Assembly (NCBI GenBank): GCA_038121105.1
Contig: JAYONB010000012.1
Coordinates: forward strand, 14,513-78,512
Direction of reading: 5' to 3'
DNA: 64,000 nt
DNA from: CALJDF01 sp038121105
GTDB taxonomy: Bacteria; Pseudomonadota; Alphaproteobacteria; SHVP01
The notes beneath the pieces are model-generated. The model made no database searches. It worked only from the letters and a program-made list of their open reading frames with translations, and was not told the DNA's origin. Position 1 is the stretch's first letter, and each line of letters begins with the position of its first letter. Below are positions 50,376 through 58,907 of the stretch, piece after piece. Both the position numbers and the translations under genes were made by a program.

Positions 50376-52217
50376 GTGGAAAAAAAGACCGAGTTCCACC
50401 TGTGGTACTTCGTGATCGCCTTCGCCGCGATCCTGATTCTCCAGGCCTGGTGGCAGGAAAGCCAAACCGTCGAAACCATCCCCTATAGCGCGTTTCAGGA
50501 GCTCGTCGAGTCGGGCCGCGTGACGGACCTCAAGGTGGGACCGGCACGGATCACCGGCATGTTCTCCGAACCGGAAGACGGCAAAACACGATTCGTCACG
50601 ACACGGGTCGACCCGGCGCTCGCCGAGGAACTGGCAGGGAGCGGCGTAACCTTCACCGGCACGAGCGACCGCAGCCTGGTGCGCGACATCTTGTCCTGGA
50701 TCATTCCGATCGGGCTTTTCTTTGCGATCTGGATGTTCATGTTCCGCCGCATCGCCGACCGTCAGGGCTTTGGCGGATTGACCACGATCGGCAAGAGCAA
50801 CGCGAAGGTGTACGTGGAGAAGGACACCAGCGTGACGTTCGAGGATGTCGCCGGCGTCGACGAAGCGAAGGGCGAACTTCAGGAAATCGTGTCGTTCCTG
50901 CGCGCGCCCGACAGCTATGGCCGGCTCGGCGCGCGCATCCCGAAGGGCATTCTGTTGGTCGGCCCGCCTGGGACCGGCAAGACCTTGCTGGCCCGCGCGG
51001 TCGCCGGCGAGGCAAGCGTGCCGTTCTTTTCCATCAGTGGGTCCGAATTCATCGAGATGTTCGTCGGCGTCGGCGCGGCGCGGGTGCGCGACTTGTTCGA
51101 AAAAGCCCGGCAGGCGGCACCGGCGATTATCTTCATCGACGAACTTGACGCCCTGGGCCGCGCGCGCGGCGCCTTTGTAACCGGCGGCGGGCACGACGAG
51201 CGCGAGCAGACCCTGAACCAGTTGCTGGCCGAGCTCGACGGCTTCGACCCCACCCAGGGGGTCGTGCTGCTGGCCGCGACGAATCGGCCGGAAATTCTCG
51301 ACCCTGCGCTGTTGCGCGCCGGACGTTTCGATCGGCAAATCCTGGTCGATCGGCCCGACAAGATCGGGCGCGCCCAAATCCTCGGCGTGCACATCAAGAA
51401 AGTTCACCTTGATCCCGATATTTCGATCGAGGAAATCGCCGAACTCACTACCGGGTTTACCGGCGCCGATTTGGCGAACCTGGTTAACGAGGCCGCCCTT
51501 CTGGCGACGCGACGCAATGCCGATTCGGTAACGGCGGATGATTTTTCTCGCGCGATCGAGCGGATCGTCGCCGGCTTGGAAAAGAAGAACCGCCTTCTCA
51601 ACCCCAAGGAAAAGGAAATCGTCGCCCATCATGAAATGGGTCACGCGCTTGTGGCGCTAAGCCTGCCGGGAACGGACAAAGTACATAAGGTATCGATCAT
51701 TTCGCGCGGCATCGGGTCGTTGGGCTATACGATTCAAAGGCCGACCGAAGACCGCTATCTCATGACCCGGGAAGAACTGGCCAACAAGGTGACCGTGCTG
51801 CTTGGCGGACGCGCGGCGGAACGACTGATCTTCGACAAGCTGTCCACGGGCGCCGCGGACGACCTCGCCAAAGCGACCGACATCGCCCGCAGCATGGCGA
51901 CGCGCTACGGGATGGAGGAAACGCTTGGGAACGTCGCCTACGAGACCGATCGGACGCCGCTCTTAGGCACGAACGAACGGCAGACCTATCTGGAACGCCA
52001 GTTCAGCGAAGAAACCGCCCGCGAAATCGACGAAGCGGTAAAAGCGATCCTCGCCACCGGTTACGAGGCCGCGCGCGCGATCCTGGTACGGAACCGATCC
52101 TTGTTGGAGAAATCGGCCCAACAACTGATGCACGAGGAAACGCTGAGCGAAGCGGCGCTAACGACCTTGGCGGCCGACCTCGCACCAACCGGTTCACCAA
52201 TCCCTGGGAAGGCTTGA
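50376..52217 (+). CDS. ftsH: ATP-dependent zinc metalloprotease FtsH
   Basis: 613 aa. Two N-terminal membrane helices (LWYFVIAFAAILILQAWW; WIIPIGLFFAIWMFMF) flank a periplasmic part; AAA domain with Walker A VGPPGTGKT, Walker B IIFIDELDAL and SRH NRPEILDPALLRAGRFDR; zinc site HHEMGHALVAL. The GTG start at 50376 follows cbpM by two nt. Its place beside CbpA/CbpM rather than tilS suggests a second, stress-linked copy. It should degrade misfolded membrane proteins. Confidence 0.93.
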   Translation: MEKKTEFHLWYFVIAFAAILILQAWWQESQTVETIPYSAFQELVESGRVTDLKVGPARITGMFSEPEDGKTRFVTTRVDPALAEELAGSGVTFTGTSDRSLVRDILSWIIPIGLFFAIWMFMFRRIADRQGFGGLTTIGKSNAKVYVEKDTSVTFEDVAGVDEAKGELQEIVSFLRAPDSYGRLGARIPKGILLVGPPGTGKTLLARAVAGEASVPFFSISGSEFIEMFVGVGAARVRDLFEKARQAAPAIIFIDELDALGRARGAFVTGGGHDEREQTLNQLLAELDGFDPTQGVVLLAATNRPEILDPALLRAGRFDRQILVDRPDKIGRAQILGVHIKKVHLDPDISIEEIAELTTGFTGADLANLVNEAALLATRRNADSVTADDFSRAIERIVAGLEKKNRLLNPKEKEIVAHHEMGHALVALSLPGTDKVHKVSIISRGIGSLGYTIQRPTEDRYLMTREELANKVTVLLGGRAAERLIFDKLSTGAADDLAKATDIARSMATRYGMEETLGNVAYETDRTPLLGTNERQTYLERQFSEETAREIDEAVKAILATGYEAARAILVRNRSLLEKSAQQLMHEETLSEAALTTLAADLAPTGSPIPGKA

Positions 52218-52261
52218 GCCGAATCAACGCCCCCGTCGTTGCCGCACGCGAGAATGAAGTT

Positions 52262-52597
52262 ATGCGTAGATTGATTTTTGCCGGACTGTTTGGCGCTGCT
52301 TTGATGGTTGCAACGGACGCCACCGCACAGCAGGGGCCAGACGGGAACCCCGCCGAGGGGAAACGTCTTGCGCTTGAGTTATGCGCGGGCTGCCACGTGG
52401 TGGCCGAAGATCAAGAACGACCCGCGATCGATGTCGTGCCGGCGTTTGCCGCGATCGCCGAGCGGCCGGACACGACCGCGTTTCGGATTCGCGTATTCTT
52501 GCAGGACACGCCGCACCCCGTGATGCCCAACTTCGTGTTCGCCGACAACGAGGTCGATGACCTTATTGCCTACATTCTGAGTTTACGCGCCCGTTAG
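52262..52597 (+). CDS. Small cytochrome c
   Basis: 111 aa periplasmic cytochrome with signal peptide MRRLIFAGLFGAALMVATDA, TAQ cut. Heme is attached at C41-x2-C44-H45 (CAGCH); axial Met is probably M88 (HPVMPNF). Size and sequence fit class I low-potential cytochromes c (cytochrome c family, alphaproteobacterial c553-like). The ATG at 52262 gives the signal peptide. It follows ftsH by 44 nt. Electron partner unknown. Confidence 0.85.
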   Translation: MRRLIFAGLFGAALMVATDATAQQGPDGNPAEGKRLALELCAGCHVVAEDQERPAIDVVPAFAAIAERPDTTAFRIRVFLQDTPHPVMPNFVFADNEVDDLIAYILSLRAR

Positions 52598-52607
52598 ACC
52601 GGTTGGC

Positions 52608-53474
52608 CTAGGTGACGGGATTCTCGGCGAGCGCTTCTTCGAGTTCGTAGAAGCTCGGCTTGAGCTTGCTGGGCACGGCCTGGCGACCGATCTCGACAGA
52701 AATCTGCGGCGAGTTGCCGTGAAGATGCGCGACCATCACGTCGCGAATCACTTTGTAAATGTTCGCATCTTCGTCGATGACGCCTTTGAGGCGCGCGGCC
52801 AACGGTCCGACGACCCCGTAGGCAAGCAGCACACCGAGGAACGTACCGACAAGCGCACCGCCGATAAGGAAGCCGAGAATCTCGGGCGGCTCGGAGATGC
52901 TCGCCATGGTCTTGATGACGCCGAGCACGGCGGCGACGATCCCGAGCGCAGGGAGCGCATCCGCCATGCCTTGCAGGGCATCGGAGGCTTTGATCTCCTC
53001 GTGGTGGTGCTTTTCCATCTCCTTTTCCATGATCTCTTCGATCTGGTGCACGTCGTCGAAGTTCATGGTGGTCATGCGAAGGTAGTCGGTAATGAGTTCG
53101 ACCGCGAAATGATCGCCCAGTATCTTTGGGTATTCGGTGAAGAGCGCGCTTTCCTCAGGATTCTCGATGTGGGCTTCGAGCGAAATCGGCCCCTTGGTGC
53201 GTACCATCTTTGAGATCGCGAAAAGCAGACTCAACGAATCCTGATAGTCCTGCTTTTTCCACTTCGAGCCTTTGATGGTGCGCCCGATGCCCTTGAGGCC
53301 CTTGCCGGCGACCGTGCCCCCATTGGACGCAAGAAACGATCCGACCGCGGCACCACCGATCATCATGCCTTCGAAAGGAAGTGCGTGAAGAATGATCCCA
53401 AGCTTACCGCCCGAAGCGACATACCCGCCGAAGATTCCGACGAAAACGACGATAAGACCGACGATGACAATCAT
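52608..53474 (-). CDS. motA: Flagellar motor stator protein MotA
   Basis: 288 aa. Four helices (TM1-2 near residues 2-45; TM3-4 near 165-235), with the cytoplasmic loop (MEKEMEKHHHEEIKASDALQG) and conserved charged residues; PALGIVAAVLGVIKTMASISEPPEILG is the family TM3 signature. It forms the proton channel with MotB. MotB is not adjacent, the neighbour on the 3' side being the convergent cytochrome gene. Together with flagellin at 60394 it indicates a motile species. Confidence 0.92.
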   Translation of the reverse strand: MIVIVGLIVVFVGIFGGYVASGGKLGIILHALPFEGMMIGGAAVGSFLASNGGTVAGKGLKGIGRTIKGSKWKKQDYQDSLSLLFAISKMVRTKGPISLEAHIENPEESALFTEYPKILGDHFAVELITDYLRMTTMNFDDVHQIEEIMEKEMEKHHHEEIKASDALQGMADALPALGIVAAVLGVIKTMASISEPPEILGFLIGGALVGTFLGVLLAYGVVGPLAARLKGVIDEDANIYKVIRDVMVAHLHGNSPQISVEIGRQAVPSKLKPSFYELEEALAENPVT

Positions 53475-53714
53475 GCGTGCTACCCAAAAAGACCAAGACC
53501 ATTATTCGCTAGGTGCGAAAACGGCGCAAGGAACACGATTTCCGGTATCCCGGTCGTGACCCCGCGTTCACGGCAACGTGCGTCAGGGGTGAGCCGTTCC
53601 GCCCCTCAGCGGTCGAAATAGGGTTAACGCGCAGAACCGTTGTTGGGGCTTTCCGCCCGACTTGCGGCTGGCCGACCGCGTCAAATTAGCCCTAAAGTCG
53701 TTTTTGGGGGAATT

Positions 53715-54227
53715 ATGAGTCCAGAAATCACCGTTACCACGACCGCCGACGTGACTTGGCTACAGGGTCAAACCAAGGGGTCTGCCGATATCGAGATCGA
53801 ATTCGGCGGCCTGGCGACAAGTACGCCGGTCCACATCGGTTTCGCGGTCCAGCAGCTGGCGCAGGCGCGGGCGGCGGCCGAGGTTCTAGCGTCGTTTTTT
53901 CTGCTGTTGGTGCGCGATACCGCGGTGCGCGCCAACGACACCGAATATGAAGTGTCGTTGGGCGACAGCGGTTCGACGGTGACCTTCGAGGTCGACGCGC
54001 ACTTGCGACCGGTGACCGCCTTTCCGTTTACCGTTGCCGTGAGCGAAGACTGCAACACCCGCTCGGACGCCGCGGACGAAGCGGCCGCGACCGTCATCGA
54101 CGCCATCGACCGACTGCTGGAGGACCGGGCGCCAACCACCGACGAAGCCTTGGTGCGCTTGCAGCCCCTAAAAAACTACTATCCGGAAGTGCTGCACCTC
54201 GCCATCAAACGGCTCGGCGCCCTGTAG
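53715..54227 (+). CDS. Hypothetical protein
   Basis: 170 aa from the ATG at 53715 with GGGGG upstream. A beta-rich N-terminal half (ITVTTTADVTWLQGQTKGSA), then helices (QQLAQARAAAEVLASFFLLLV; AADEAAATVIDAIDRLLED). No known domain recognised. It lies between MotA and the luciferase-like genes, not clearly in an operon. Confidence 0.65.
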   Translation: MSPEITVTTTADVTWLQGQTKGSADIEIEFGGLATSTPVHIGFAVQQLAQARAAAEVLASFFLLLVRDTAVRANDTEYEVSLGDSGSTVTFEVDAHLRPVTAFPFTVAVSEDCNTRSDAADEAAATVIDAIDRLLEDRAPTTDEALVRLQPLKNYYPEVLHLAIKRLGAL

Positions 54228-54334
54228 CGACCGCACCGCGAACAGGGGTTAGCCCGCTCTGACCCGCCAGCCGCCAAATGCTAGCATCGCCGGAAATCGC
54301 GCGGCAGGCGCGCTCTGTGCGGAGGATTGAGCCA

Positions 54335-55504
54335 GTGAAGTATTCCTATACCCACCACATGCCGTACACCGGTATCGACCGCTCCGGGCAAGACTGGCCG
54401 GTCCCCAACAAGCAGTTCGACCCTCAAGTCGGCGTGGATCTGTTCAACCGCTATATCGACGACAAGGTCTATGCGGAGCAAACCGGGTTCGACTGGATTG
54501 GCTGCAACGAACATCACATGAGCCCCTATGGCTTGATGCCCAATCCGAACCTGGTGGGCGCTGTCGTCGCCAACCGAACCAAGAAAGCGGGCATTCTTCA
54601 ATCAGGCAACATCGTGCCGATCGTGAACCCGATCCGGGTGGCCGAGGAATACGCCATGCTCGACGTCATGAGCGGCGGACGGTTGGTCGCCGGCTTTATG
54701 CGCGGCATTCCGCACGAATACGTGGCGTATAACGTTTCGCCGGACGAATCCTATGCGCGCATGGAAGAAGCCATGGCGCTGATCAAGAAGGCTTGGTCGG
54801 AACCGGAGCCCTTCGGGTGGGAAGGTGAATTCTACCAGTACCGGGCGGTCTCTATTTGGCCCAAGCCGGTGCAGCAGCCGTTCCCCGAGATGGTGATGTC
54901 GGCGACGAGCGAACGCTCGACCCGCCTTGCCGCGAAACATCGTGCGGTCGCGGGCATTCTCGCGGTGACCGATATGGACGACGGACGCGCCAACATCGCC
55001 CGCTTCAAACAGTTCTCGCGCGAAGAGGGCTGGGAGCCGACCAACGATCACATCATGGTCGGCGTCAATTGCTGCATCGCCCCGACCTACGAGGAAGCCA
55101 AGAAGATCCTCGAAGAAGGTCAGGAATATTTCTTCGGCGTTCTCGGCGGCGGCATTCGCACCGCTCAGAATTTGGTCGTTCAGAAGACGCGCTTTTACGG
55201 CACTTCGGAAGAGGCAGACAAATTGAAGACCAAGTTCGTCAACATGCGGTCCGGCATGAAGACGCGATCGTTCGACGAACGCGTCGAGATGGGCCTGATG
55301 ATTTGCGGCACACCTGAAATGGCCGTCGAGCAAATCACGCGCCTGCACAAAGAACTGGGGAACAATCGCCTGGGACTGTCGATCAAGATCGGCAATATCT
55401 CGGACGAACACGTCACCCGCACGCAAGACTATTTGCGCGACATCGTGTTCCCGGCGACGCGGCACCTCGGCGAATCCGACGACCCCGCCCAGGCCGCCGA
55501 GTAA
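54335..55504 (+). CDS. LLM-class (luciferase-like) flavin-dependent oxidoreductase, copy 1
   Basis: 389 aa TIM-barrel monooxygenase. Family blocks: AEQTGFDWIGCNEHHMSPYG, GNIVPIVNPIRVAEEYAMLDVMSGGRLVAGFMRG, EPFGWEGEFYQYRAVSIWPKP, GVLGGGIRTAQ. Start GTG at 54335 with GGAGG upstream. Close paralogue of the next gene, both ending DDPAQAAE. It likely uses reduced F420 or FMN from a separate reductase; substrate unknown. Confidence 0.92.
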   Translation: MKYSYTHHMPYTGIDRSGQDWPVPNKQFDPQVGVDLFNRYIDDKVYAEQTGFDWIGCNEHHMSPYGLMPNPNLVGAVVANRTKKAGILQSGNIVPIVNPIRVAEEYAMLDVMSGGRLVAGFMRGIPHEYVAYNVSPDESYARMEEAMALIKKAWSEPEPFGWEGEFYQYRAVSIWPKPVQQPFPEMVMSATSERSTRLAAKHRAVAGILAVTDMDDGRANIARFKQFSREEGWEPTNDHIMVGVNCCIAPTYEEAKKILEEGQEYFFGVLGGGIRTAQNLVVQKTRFYGTSEEADKLKTKFVNMRSGMKTRSFDERVEMGLMICGTPEMAVEQITRLHKELGNNRLGLSIKIGNISDEHVTRTQDYLRDIVFPATRHLGESDDPAQAAE

Positions 55505-55530
55505 GAGCACAGTGACCCCGAGTCAGGACC

Positions 55531-56688
55531 ATGCGGTTCTCGTATACCCACCACATGCCCTACACGGGCGTGACGGACGCCGGTCAGGATTGGCCGGTGC
55601 CGAACAAGCAGTTCGACGCCGAAAAGGGCGTCGAGATGTTCGACCGCTATATCGAGGACAAAATTTACGCCGAACAGGCGGGTTTCGACTGGATCGGATC
55701 GAACGAGCATCACTTCAGTCCGTACGGGATGATGCCCAACCCGAACTTGGTCGGTGCGGTTGTCGCCAATCGCACGCGCCGCGCGGGCATTCTTCAATCC
55801 GGCAATATCGTGCCGATCAGCAACCCCATTCGCATCGCCGAAGAATACGCGATGCTCGACGTGATGAGCGGCGGGCGTTTGATCGCCGGCTTCATGCGCG
55901 GCATCCCACATGAATACGTCGCCTACAACGTCTCGCCCGACGAGAGCTACGGGCGGATGTACGAAGCGATCGAATTGATCAAGAAAGCGTGGTCCTCGCC
56001 CGAACCTTTCGGTTGGGAAGGCGAGTTCTATCAGTTCCGTGCCGTGTCGATTTGGCCGCGCCCGGTGCAGAAGCCCTACCCGCGCATCTTGATGTCCGCG
56101 TCCAGCGACGCGTCGGCCCGACTGGCTGCGGAGGTCGGCGCCTCGGCGGGCTTCCTACGCATCGCCGATTTCGACTCGGCCCGCAACCAGATCAAGGTCT
56201 ACCGCGACCGCGCCAAGGAATGCGGCTGGTCGCCGACTGCCGACGACGTGATGATTGGGATGAACTGCTGCATTGCGCCGACCTACGAAGAGGCCAAGGA
56301 AATCCTGCAGAACGGCCAAAAGTATTTCTTTGGCGTTCTCGGCGGCGGCATTCGGACGGCGCAGCAACTGGTGGTCCAGAAGACGCGCTATTTCAAAGAC
56401 GCCGGCGCAGCGGAAAAGTTCGCCAAGAAGACGGCCGTGCAACGCGAGGTCTCGTTCGACGAACGCGTCGAGCGTGGCCTGATTGTGTGCGGCACGCCGG
56501 AGATGGCGATCGATCAAATTCGACGCATTCACGGCGAACTCGGCAACGGCCGCATGAACCTGAGCGTGAAGATCGGCAACATCGCCGATCATCACGTCAC
56601 CCGAACACTCGACTATTTGCGCGACGTCGTGTTCCCGGCGGTACGACCGCTGGGCGAAGATAACGACCCCGCGCAGGCCGCAGAATAG
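55531..56688 (+). CDS. LLM-class flavin-dependent oxidoreductase, copy 2
   Basis: 385 aa paralogue of the preceding gene, with the same blocks (GFDWIGSNEHHFSPYG, GGRLIAGFMRGIPHEY, KAWSSPEPFGWEGEFYQFRAVSIW). It starts 26 nt after it. Tandem luciferase-like proteins can form mixed dimers as in LuxAB; the shared C-terminus and close sequence make this plausible. Downstream at 21 nt is an alpha/beta hydrolase. The three genes probably act together. Confidence 0.92.
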   Translation: MRFSYTHHMPYTGVTDAGQDWPVPNKQFDAEKGVEMFDRYIEDKIYAEQAGFDWIGSNEHHFSPYGMMPNPNLVGAVVANRTRRAGILQSGNIVPISNPIRIAEEYAMLDVMSGGRLIAGFMRGIPHEYVAYNVSPDESYGRMYEAIELIKKAWSSPEPFGWEGEFYQFRAVSIWPRPVQKPYPRILMSASSDASARLAAEVGASAGFLRIADFDSARNQIKVYRDRAKECGWSPTADDVMIGMNCCIAPTYEEAKEILQNGQKYFFGVLGGGIRTAQQLVVQKTRYFKDAGAAEKFAKKTAVQREVSFDERVERGLIVCGTPEMAIDQIRRIHGELGNGRMNLSVKIGNIADHHVTRTLDYLRDVVFPAVRPLGEDNDPAQAAE

Positions 56689-56709
56689 AAACGCCCACAG
56701 GGAGGACCC

Positions 56710-57504
56710 ATGTTCAACGAAAAGACCAGTAAGCTCGCCAAAGGATCGCTCAAGTATCTCACCGGCGGCAGCGGTCGTCCCCTCATCCACCTCCATGGCG
56801 CGGGCGGTGTGCGCCCCAACCCGGGGCTCGAAGCACTGGGGAAAAACGTCACCCTTTATATGCCTGTGCTTCCCGGGTTCGACGGCACGTCGACGATCGA
56901 CGGCGTCGATTCGATGGAAACGCTGGCCGACCTCGTGGCCGACTTCATCGACAAGGAGATCGGCGAGGCGGCCGACATCATCGGGCTTTCCTTCGGCGGC
57001 TGGCTTGGCGCCTGGGTCGCGGTACGCCACCCCGACAAAGTCGGGCAGCTTTGTTTGGAGAACCCGGCTGGATTTCGGCCCGATTCGGTCCCGGCACCGA
57101 GTTCGGACCCGGAAACCCGCAAACAAGAGATGTACGCCTACCCCGATCGGGTGCCGGCCGAAACGAAATCCGAAGAGATGCTGGCCCAAAACCGCGCAAT
57201 GCTTGCCCATTACCACGGCGACACCAGTTTCGATGCCGACCTAGCCGGGCAGCTTGGCAAGATCGAGTGTCTGACGATGATCATGCACGGCACGAGAGAC
57301 GGACGGGTCCCGGAAGAAGCGGTTCAGCTTCTAAAGCGCGACATCCCGCGGTCGCATTTGATCTACGTTTATGACGCCGCCCACAGCCTTGAGACCGACC
57401 AGCCGGCGCGGTTCGCGCACTTGGTATCGGACTTCATGGAACGCGCAGAAGCCTTTTTGGTTAATCAAGGGGCAGCCGGCGTTCGTCCCCAGCAGGTGCT
57501 GTAG
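56710..57504 (+). CDS. Alpha/beta hydrolase
   Basis: 264 aa. The HGAGG oxyanion strand (LIHLHGAGG), nucleophile S94 in GLSFGG, Asp in HGTRDGRVPEE and His in YDAAHSLETDQ give a full triad. It resembles meta-cleavage-product hydrolases and epoxide/lactone hydrolases. Its place behind two luciferase-like oxygenases suggests it acts on their product. GGGAGGACC precedes the ATG. Confidence 0.9.
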   Translation: MFNEKTSKLAKGSLKYLTGGSGRPLIHLHGAGGVRPNPGLEALGKNVTLYMPVLPGFDGTSTIDGVDSMETLADLVADFIDKEIGEAADIIGLSFGGWLGAWVAVRHPDKVGQLCLENPAGFRPDSVPAPSSDPETRKQEMYAYPDRVPAETKSEEMLAQNRAMLAHYHGDTSFDADLAGQLGKIECLTMIMHGTRDGRVPEEAVQLLKRDIPRSHLIYVYDAAHSLETDQPARFAHLVSDFMERAEAFLVNQGAAGVRPQQVL

Positions 57505-57653
57505 CGCCCCGCGCGCCAACCCGGCAAATCTAGATATCGGTCACCATTTGACCGACAACCCCGGTCGCCCGTAGGCTCCGATCCGTTATACGTGCCTGCG
57601 ACGCACTAGTTTTGGGGAATTGGTGCGGCATGGTTGATGCATGCGGAGAGCCC

Positions 57654-58907
57654 ATGACCCCAGAAGAACTCGTCGACATCCTGAAGAAGCACCACCATTT
57701 CGTGGCCGGGCGCTTCAATCTGGGTCAGCGAGCGACACTCAAGAATGCGCAACTCCGCGGCCTCAAACTTCCGAAAATTGTCCTGCCGAGCGCGATTTTG
57801 GCGGGCGCGGACCTGAGCTACTGCGTGCTGACCGAAGCCGATCTGAGTTTTGCCGATCTTTTCTGTGCCGACCTTTCGTTTGCCGACTTGCGTGGCGCGA
57901 ACTTGTCGCGCGCCGACCTGCGCGGCACGGTTCTGCACGGCGCCAAGCTGCAGCGCGCGAACTTGTTCGAAACGGACCTTCGCGCCGGCACCATGATCGA
58001 CGCCAACGAAACGCGCGGCGACGCCGTCGACCTGACGAACGCCAACCTGGACGAGGCGAACCTCGAAGACACTAAACTCAAGCGCGCGCGCATGGCGCGG
58101 GCGAGCGTCAGGAACGCCAACTTGACCCGGGTCGGCATGGACGAAGTGGACTTGACCGGCGCGGACCTCAGCGGCGCCAATCTTTCGTCCGCGCAACTCA
58201 AGAACGCCAACCTGACCGGCGCCAATCTTGCCAACGCAAACTTGGATCAGGCGCGCATTCAAGGCGCCAACATGCAAGGGGCGCTGCTGTCGGGCGTGGA
58301 CCTGACCCTGGCTGATCTGACCGACGCCAAGTTGTCCTACGGCACCGCCCGGTTGGCCGTGGACGTGCAGCAAGCGTTGCGCGACCACGCGCTGTGGGTC
58401 GACTCGGACGGCGAAGAAGGGACGCGCGCCGACCTTTCCGGCCACGACCTGAGCCACGAAGACCTACGCCACGTCTATTTGAGCGGCGCCAACCTCAGAG
58501 ACTGCAACCTGTCGGGTGCGGACCTATCGGACGGTATGGTCGAGTTGATCGATTTGGCGAACGCCACCTTGAACGGCACTAATTTCCGACGGGCGACCAT
58601 GCGCGGCGCCAATCTAAAAGGGGTGAAGGCCAAAGAGTGCGTCCTGACCTACGCCGATCTCAGCCCCATCGAACTCACCGGGCCCGACGGTGAAAAGACC
58701 GGGCAGGTGCGCAAAACCGATTTGAGCGGCGCCGACCTTGAGGGCGCGGACTTGTTTCGGACGGTGATGCAAGACGTCAACTTGGAGGGCGCGAATCTGG
58801 TCGGCACGATCCTCGAGCCCAAGAAGAAGGACGAGATCACCGAGTACGACCAAGCCTTCGGCGAACCGGAGAACGAAGACGCCGAAAACGCCGAAGCCGA
58901 GGAATGA
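57654..58907 (+). CDS. Pentapeptide-repeat protein
   Basis: 417 aa from the ATG at 57654 (GGAGAG upstream). Two blocks of A(D/N)LXX repeats form right-handed beta helices: about residues 40-235, then a non-repetitive insert (residues about 236-265, VDVQQALRDHALWVDSDGEEG), then a second block to about residue 385. An acidic tail (EPENEDAENAEAEE) follows. Such proteins can mimic DNA (Qnr-like) or act structurally. The stop overlaps the next ATG. Confidence 0.9.
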   Translation: MTPEELVDILKKHHHFVAGRFNLGQRATLKNAQLRGLKLPKIVLPSAILAGADLSYCVLTEADLSFADLFCADLSFADLRGANLSRADLRGTVLHGAKLQRANLFETDLRAGTMIDANETRGDAVDLTNANLDEANLEDTKLKRARMARASVRNANLTRVGMDEVDLTGADLSGANLSSAQLKNANLTGANLANANLDQARIQGANMQGALLSGVDLTLADLTDAKLSYGTARLAVDVQQALRDHALWVDSDGEEGTRADLSGHDLSHEDLRHVYLSGANLRDCNLSGADLSDGMVELIDLANATLNGTNFRRATMRGANLKGVKAKECVLTYADLSPIELTGPDGEKTGQVRKTDLSGADLEGADLFRTVMQDVNLEGANLVGTILEPKKKDEITEYDQAFGEPENEDAENAEAEE

